Positions 58,190 to 64,000 of a stretch of DNA of 64,000 bases are shown here, one piece after another. Position 1 is the first letter of the stretch, and every line of letters starts with the position of its first letter. The DNA is from Xestospongia bergquistia (taxonomy: Eukaryota > Porifera > Demospongiae > Haplosclerida > Petrosiidae): positions 3,019,821-3,083,820 of the forward strand of contig OZ014417.1 in assembly GCA_963965975.1 (NCBI GenBank), read 5' to 3'. The notes below the pieces were generated by a model. The model made no database searches. It saw nothing but the letters and a program-made list of their open reading frames with translations, and was not told where the DNA came from. Position numbers and translations under genes: made by a program.

Positions 58190-60430
58190 TATAATGATTC
58201 ATACCAATTGGATTTCTTCCAAGTTGCTAGTTGTTTTTGAGCTAATGTCCAAGTATTACCACAGACTGTGTGCCATTGACCAAATAAACATACTTCAAAA
58301 TCTGACTCATTTAAGAGTAAATCTACACATTTACATTCTATAATGAGAAAAGTAATTAAAATGGAATTGTAGTTAATATATTTACTACAGTTGATGGTAG
58401 TGTCATGACATGTACAATGTACATATACATATACGTGTGCATGTATGAATATTTATTCTCTTTGAATCATTCATATAGTGTTATGATAATATTGACAAGT
58501 CACTTAGCTTTCTTCTTACTCCATTGACAGTCTTGCACAAAATAATAATTAGGAGTGTTATGTGTCAATTTTCCTATAGTCCATTAAGGTTAATTTGTGG
58601 CTTGGTAATGACAACTCAAAAATATGCAAATACCAAGATGGTATGATGATATGCTACTAGCAGCAGTGGTTGTATTTGTACATGTATAGTCATTCTCTGC
58701 ATTAGATGTCACTGATGACATGCAACATTTATATGTCATGTTTGAAGTGATACTTCCAATTGTTATGTCACAAGCAGTAATATCATTAGCTCATCTTCAC
58801 TTCTCTTTGATATTGTCATAACAGTGGAAATTGTAACTTGTTGCATATTGTGATGTAATCATGCAAGTATTAATTGAGGAAGCTTGTTGCTATAGTATGC
58901 AAAATTAATATTCCTCCTCATGTTACTCCAGTGAATATGTTGTTATTGAAACATAAAACAGAACTAAACAAGTAGTCAAATAAGTCCTTCTTTGTACCAG
59001 TACAATGAAACTTTATATTGATTATAGATTCAAGACCAACAATGCCAGATAACCTGATTGCATTGGTTCCTAAATGATGTATATATAAACCACATGTATA
59101 ATGAGTTATAGCATCTGGATTAGTTCCGTTCTAATAGCATACCAACTGAGCCTGGCGATTGTCCAACTCTCTGTATTTCCACACAATGTGCGTCAGTTAC
59201 CTTCAACACATATTTTTAATATATTGTTATCATCAATTCCAGCAGAGTATAATACTGGTGTTAAAATATAAAATATAAGAAGAAAATAATAAATGTTTAT
59301 GTACACATGTATACTCAATCATGGTAATCATGTCTTAATCTATGTAAACCAATAAGTTATAACATAGATCACTATGTATCACTTAGAAATGTGACGAAAA
59401 CAGTCATTTTCTCTCAATTTGTCCTTTGTTCATCTCTTTACTAAATAATCACATGGTCATGTACTATATCTGACTCCATCCATGCATCCATCCCCCATTC
59501 AGGTATCAATCCATACAGCCCCTATATTCCTTAAAGTGAAAAAGTATATGCTTGAAAATCTAATTTGTAAAAATCAACTTAATGCACATTTATATGAACA
59601 AAATAACAAGACATAATAAAAATCAAGATATCCAACAGTAATTTTGTTAATATCTCCATCTCAATTTCTGTAGAATTTACTGTACAGACATTCTCCAGTC
59701 TGGTGATCATCAGCTAATTGATATAAAATTTCCATTTGAATATCATCTTGAAAAATAAAAGAAGGAACACCACCACCAGTATCATTGACTTGTGAATTGT
59801 TGTTTTTGACTTTATATTAAGAGGAATTAACTACTAGTCTTCAGAAAGACCTGTGCCTTGATAGTTACAGTTGAATTGTCTACTTTAGATTATGTTTTGG
59901 TCAAATGTGGGATTACTAAGGACTCCTATGTTTACTAAACCATCTTGTGATTTACAAGAATATGAAGTATAGTAACAAAATTACAAATAAGTTTCTGTTT
60001 TTCAAATCAGCATTTGTGTACTTTTTTCTAATTAATGTTATAATTGCCCAAACTATCAACATCACAAGAATACCACTCACTACACCTACCAATATACCAC
60101 TTCACTATGTATTGGCAAATGCACTGTTATTAGTCATACAAGGTGGTGTTTGATTTACAGTAACTGTAGTTACAGTAGTATTATTCGTATCTATAGTGAT
60201 ATACTGATTCACTCTCTTCATATCCTTTTACTGCTAATATACAATATGTGTGTATGTAGTATTAGGCAATAGACCAGTAATAGAGTACTGTTATCAATAT
60301 ATAATACTGCTTAGAATATCAATAACTGATCTGTTGTTGTTGTTGCTTTTTTCACAGTTGTACAGTTAACATTAAAATAAACTGTATCATTTGTTATATT
60401 ACAGCCCTATTGTAACTGTACTAATGATGA
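58190..60430 (-). pseudogene. Scattered SRCR, FN3 and TM exon remnants
   Basis: On the minus strand: an SRCR N-half with GQWHTVCGNTWTLAQ and a deletion after it (about 58195-58340); a cysteine-containing beta-domain piece with SNMTYKCCMSSVTS (about 58680-58800); an SRCR N-half with LKICVEGN then TGA at the expected Trp (about 59150-59260); a TM exon with VVSGILVMLIVWAIITLIRKK and upstream stops (about 60000-60110); and an FN3 C-half with ITGLLPNTTYT (about 60190-60290). They represent at least one more diverged gene, now broken. Confidence 0.6.
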
Positions 60431-60744
60431 CTCGAGTATATCAAACAAAGATATTCCTAGAAAAGCTTTCTGTATAAAAGATAAGATGAAATGTAAGTAT
60501 TATTCAGCATGTTTGTGACACCTCCACAATTAAGTCCTGCCTTCAATGACGTTTTATTACATTCTGAAAACTAATTCTCTAGTCTTTGTTCAAAAACGTT
60601 CTTTCTTCCATTATAATAGCAAGTCTTAACCACTTTATTAGAAACAAGTATATATTTAGCTCCTAAAGTACGTTGCAAAAGAGTACCATAAAACTGTATA
60701 TTATGCAATGCTTTTTTTATCTGTTTAGATTACATGTGAATCAT

Positions 60745-60905
60745 CATAATGATTGTTACTTCAGACCATCCATAGTATTGTATCACAGTAACTAAAGCCA
60801 ATGCTATATAATCATCAGATGGAACTGTTCTGTATAATATTGGGTACAAGGAGTGGTTTGAGAAAATACTTGATGTAGTAGAGGCTGGTATCTACATGAA
60901 ATGAA
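60745..60905 (-). pseudogene. Orphan GABA-B-like VFT exon
   Basis: Near-copy of G1 exon 3 (45013-45181) encoding YPILYRTVPSDDYIALALV and IQYYGWSEVTII, lying about 800 bp downstream of the end of G2 and joined directly to a copy of the G1 3' flank. It marks a breakpoint of the receptor-gene duplication. Confidence 0.75.
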
Positions 60906-61696
60906 CAATATACTATTATGATATTCTATGACACTTGCCAGTGGGATATCTAGATGACACTTTATTAATCAAACCGAGGTAATGATAAAATTTTGAAATT
61001 CTAGATTAATTATCATTGTGAATTATAGAATATGCTATGTGTTCACATCATTAAACTATAGTGGGCGAGTCTATGTTTATGTCTTATATTCTACTATTCA
61101 CTCCAGTATGTAGTATGTCTGAACTCATGATTTTTGTCCTGCAGTAACAAAAACTTCAACTTCTCTTTTTTTATGTGATCATTAATATAACTATGCATGT
61201 TAACACTTCAGTGACTTGGATGGTGTCATACATTACTGCATGTATGGAATAAGCTTTAATTTGCTGTACATGCTAAAAAGGAGAAGCACTAATATAACCA
61301 CATTACAAACTTCAGTTACATAATTATATATCCTTTAATTTAAATACTCAGTCAGCAGCAGCCACGCTATATGACTCTGTATAATTTGTTAGTACATCAT
61401 ACTTTAATCATTACCAAGTATATAATTTGAATTCATTAAAGGCTAAGTGACTCAATCACAGCAAACTACAAATTGAAGTCTACATTATATGACTATGGAA
61501 TATAATTCAAACTAGGCAGCTCATTAAATTAGTAAGGATACAATTGTGGACAGTTAAGTGCAATGTATCATGTATTACAAGCAGTAGCTAATAGTATTGA
61601 TTATTATAACATGTGTATTAGTGCATGTAATACACATATCATAATTATGTTATATATACATATATACTGAAAGCCAAACATATATTTAACTCTTTG
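60906..61696. other. 3' flank of G2; no gene
   Basis: Diverged direct copy of 41010-41741. Nothing coding. Confidence 0.6.
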
Positions 61697-64000
61697 TCAG
61701 TGTAAGTTTGTCGCTTCAGTGTCAATGTTTGTTGAAACAAGATGTCCAGCTGGTAAGCTCTGTGTTTTTATCTTTAGAGCTTTTTTGCCTTCTGGGTCTT
61801 TATAAAGAGCCACCATCTAAATGTTGAGTCTCTAAAATCTACACCACATGTTAAATATATGTAAACTTACTTTAGGAATAAAGTTGAATCCAAGAAACAC
61901 ACTGATGTTAATAAATACAATGAGAGCCCAAATACTATCATCCAAGTTGCGGTTGTCACTCACAATAGGTAGTATTATACAAGTAGCAATCAGTACAAAT
62001 GTAGAAAAATACAATGTAGTTGGTATGTACTTTGAGTCATTGAGAACATCAACTTCTACATTTCTTGTTAAGAAGATTAAGACCAACCCAATAATATGAA
62101 GAACAAATTTATAAAGAATAGCAACCACTATAAACAATGGGAAGTAAATGGTATTGCCACAAGCAGGTATAATATAATTTTGTATTACTTCTTGTTCCTA
62201 TCGTATAAGTCAAAAACAGGTAAACTCAGTGTGATTACTTACATTATAATCTGATACTGTATACTTATCTTTGACAAACTTAGTATCTCCTTCAATGATG
62301 GCAGTGACAATCAATGGAGTAGAAATTGTTATGTCCACAATCAAAAATACAAACACAAGCAATGCCAATTTCCAATCCTTTAGTCCCTAAATATAAACCA
62401 ATTGTTATGAATGTCAACTGTCAAAAACAAACCATGTACTAGCTCATTTCACTAATATGTTCAAATGATAATAGGTTCTAGCTGGAATACACAATCACAC
62501 ACTAACTTGTTTCTTGGGAGTACTAAATTTAAAGATGTGATAAACTCTCAATGTTTTCACTATAACAACAGCAATGCATAGGTCATATCCCCAACTAGCA
62601 GACAGTCTTTGACTCTGATATTAAATATAATTAAGTAATAATTGAAAAATTACTCTTACATTGCATCTTAATGTCTCTGTGGCAATAGAATATGTGACAA
62701 TTGAAATGCCACTATAAATTAGTGCAAAAGCACCACAGATCATTATGTAATTCAGGTTAGGACTTGTGAGTTTAACAATTCTATTCATAAATGACAACAA
62801 ATGTTATATTCATAATAAGAGTTAACTAACGTTTTATTTCTGAAGATTATATTAAAGCATAAACATACAATTGAAAATACCAGTAAAATCCCCATTAGAA
62901 TATTAGCAACTGCTATTGCCCATGAATGTAGTATACCAATTACTTCAATAGGATGACCATCAGGTGGTATACCATCTGAAAGCAACCATTTTATAGGAAC
63001 ACAATGAAACACAATATCTTTATATACCTGGCCAAACAGTTAGGTTAGGATGTGAAGAGTATGTGCTAACATTTACTGCACCCACTGATATAATTTTCAG
63101 TGAATTAGTTGACTGCTGATACTGAAGAACAAGTGTAGTTGTACTTCTTCTGTTACCATTTCTATTTATTTCCACATACCCCTAAAAAGTGACATGCTGT
63201 CAAAGTGACATGTTGTCGAAGTTACATACTGTTTTTCCAATAAAGGATGTATTCATTATGAAACTTTCAATTAGTGATCTTCTGTAAAAATTGTATTGAC
63301 AATATAATTCATCTTGTGATATGTTATGATAACTTAGAGATGTGTCTAGAGCTGCTGTATAAAGAGTTATAGCATCTTGTAAATAGTCTATTGTTTGAAA
63401 TAATCTATCTGGTAAGATCTATACAGTATATATAATGATATATGTAAATAACTGAGTATGTTTACTGACCCTTTCCACATTATTAGGATAGGGTAGTAGT
63501 ATTAGTGCTCTGTTTAATACTGTAGTTACACTAGATAATGAACAGTTGATCTGGTCTAGATACTCTTCATACTCCATCCACCACTGATCAGGATATAAAT
63601 CAAGTAGTATCCATTCATAATTAGGATAATAACGACCTTGTGAGTAAGCCTGGATTGAAAAAAGCATATTTGATAAGTATTTCAATTGAAATTATTGAGT
63701 AGGTTTATGTACCTGACATAAAAAAGTCAGAGATACTTTTTTTCCATTATTAAGAACAAAGATATGTGGTCGCCCATTCTAAATCATATAGTAGAGATGC
63801 ATTATTGATCATCATTCTTTATGGTATGATTTCTTACAAATGCTTCATTAATTATTTTGTTGAAGTCCATTCGCTGATCAAACATGACAGAGTTTACATA
63901 AATATTTTTGATATTAGTTTCTTGTAGAATTTGAACATATCGCTAAAGAAATTTTATACTATAAAGTTGTTGACATCTGTCGTTGTCTTACTTCATTGTA
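61697..64000 (-). CDS. G2: GABA-B-like class C GPCR gene, 5' part outside the window
   Basis: Duplicate of G1 at an offset of about 19955 bp. Exons from the C terminus backward: tail (61697 to about 61815); TM5-7 (61872 to about 62199; LNDSKYI, FNFIPK); TM4; TM3; TM2 (SPNLNYI); TM1 with DGIPPDGHP (about 62825-62975); GYVEINRNGN-like (about 63050-63180); LPDR-like; AYSQGRYYPNYEWILLDLY (about 63470-63655); NGRPHIFVLNNGKK (about 63717-63781); and RYVQILQE... (about 63850-63945), which joins the previous exon in phase 0 over a 59-bp intron. All frames seen are open, and the G1 exon-4 stop is absent. Member of the GABA-B-like metabotropic receptors; the ligand cannot be told. Confidence 0.82.

Overview
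The window is AT-rich nuclear DNA from an animal. Multi-exon genes have GT..AG introns, many only about 45-105 bp long. Gene content (SRCR/FN3 receptors, GABA-B-like class C GPCRs, a TPR-CHAT protein, a secreted jacalin-like lectin, a copia retrotransposon) and heavy tandem duplication fit a demosponge such as Amphimedon. The organism is inferred; nothing in the sequence names it. No rRNA, tRNA or CRISPR array was recognised.

Left part (1-26.6 kb) is a nested segmental duplication. An intact single-exon gene for a polytopic membrane protein (M1, 1223-2941, minus) is followed by two tandem copies of an 8.6-kb block (R1 4164-12780, R2 12781-21340), a truncated third copy (R3 21341-22258), a broken second copy of the membrane gene (M2, about 22965-24640) and a truncated fourth block (R4, about 25590-26575). 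The R blocks hold no intact gene. On their minus strand I can read fossil exons resembling RAB3GAP2, the U-box/cyclophilin protein PPIL2 and an unidentified coiled-coil protein, with in-frame stops and frameshifts. They also hold hairpins, a 40-bp palindrome, microsatellites and LTR-like direct repeats.

Middle (26.6-41 kb): a small inverted-repeat element; non-coding DNA with two duplicated minisatellite arrays; a secreted jacalin-like lectin gene (31749-32468, plus); a 5'-truncated, twice-frameshifted Ty1/copia element with its 3' LTR (32813 to about 36281, plus); and a multi-exon TPR-CHAT gene (37387-40875, minus).

Right part (41-64 kb) is a receptor cluster, all on the minus strand. A GABA-B-like receptor gene with a broken ligand-binding half (G1, 41742-45597) and a second copy running off the window (G2, 61697 onward) bracket two near-identical SRCR-SRCR-FN3-TM receptor genes with a tyrosine-rich tail (S1 46618-48648, S2 52476-54508). 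Between and beyond them are decayed FN3, SRCR and TM exons. The intact proteins here are mostly surface or secreted recognition molecules, so the region looks like a fast-evolving family cluster shaped by unequal exchange.
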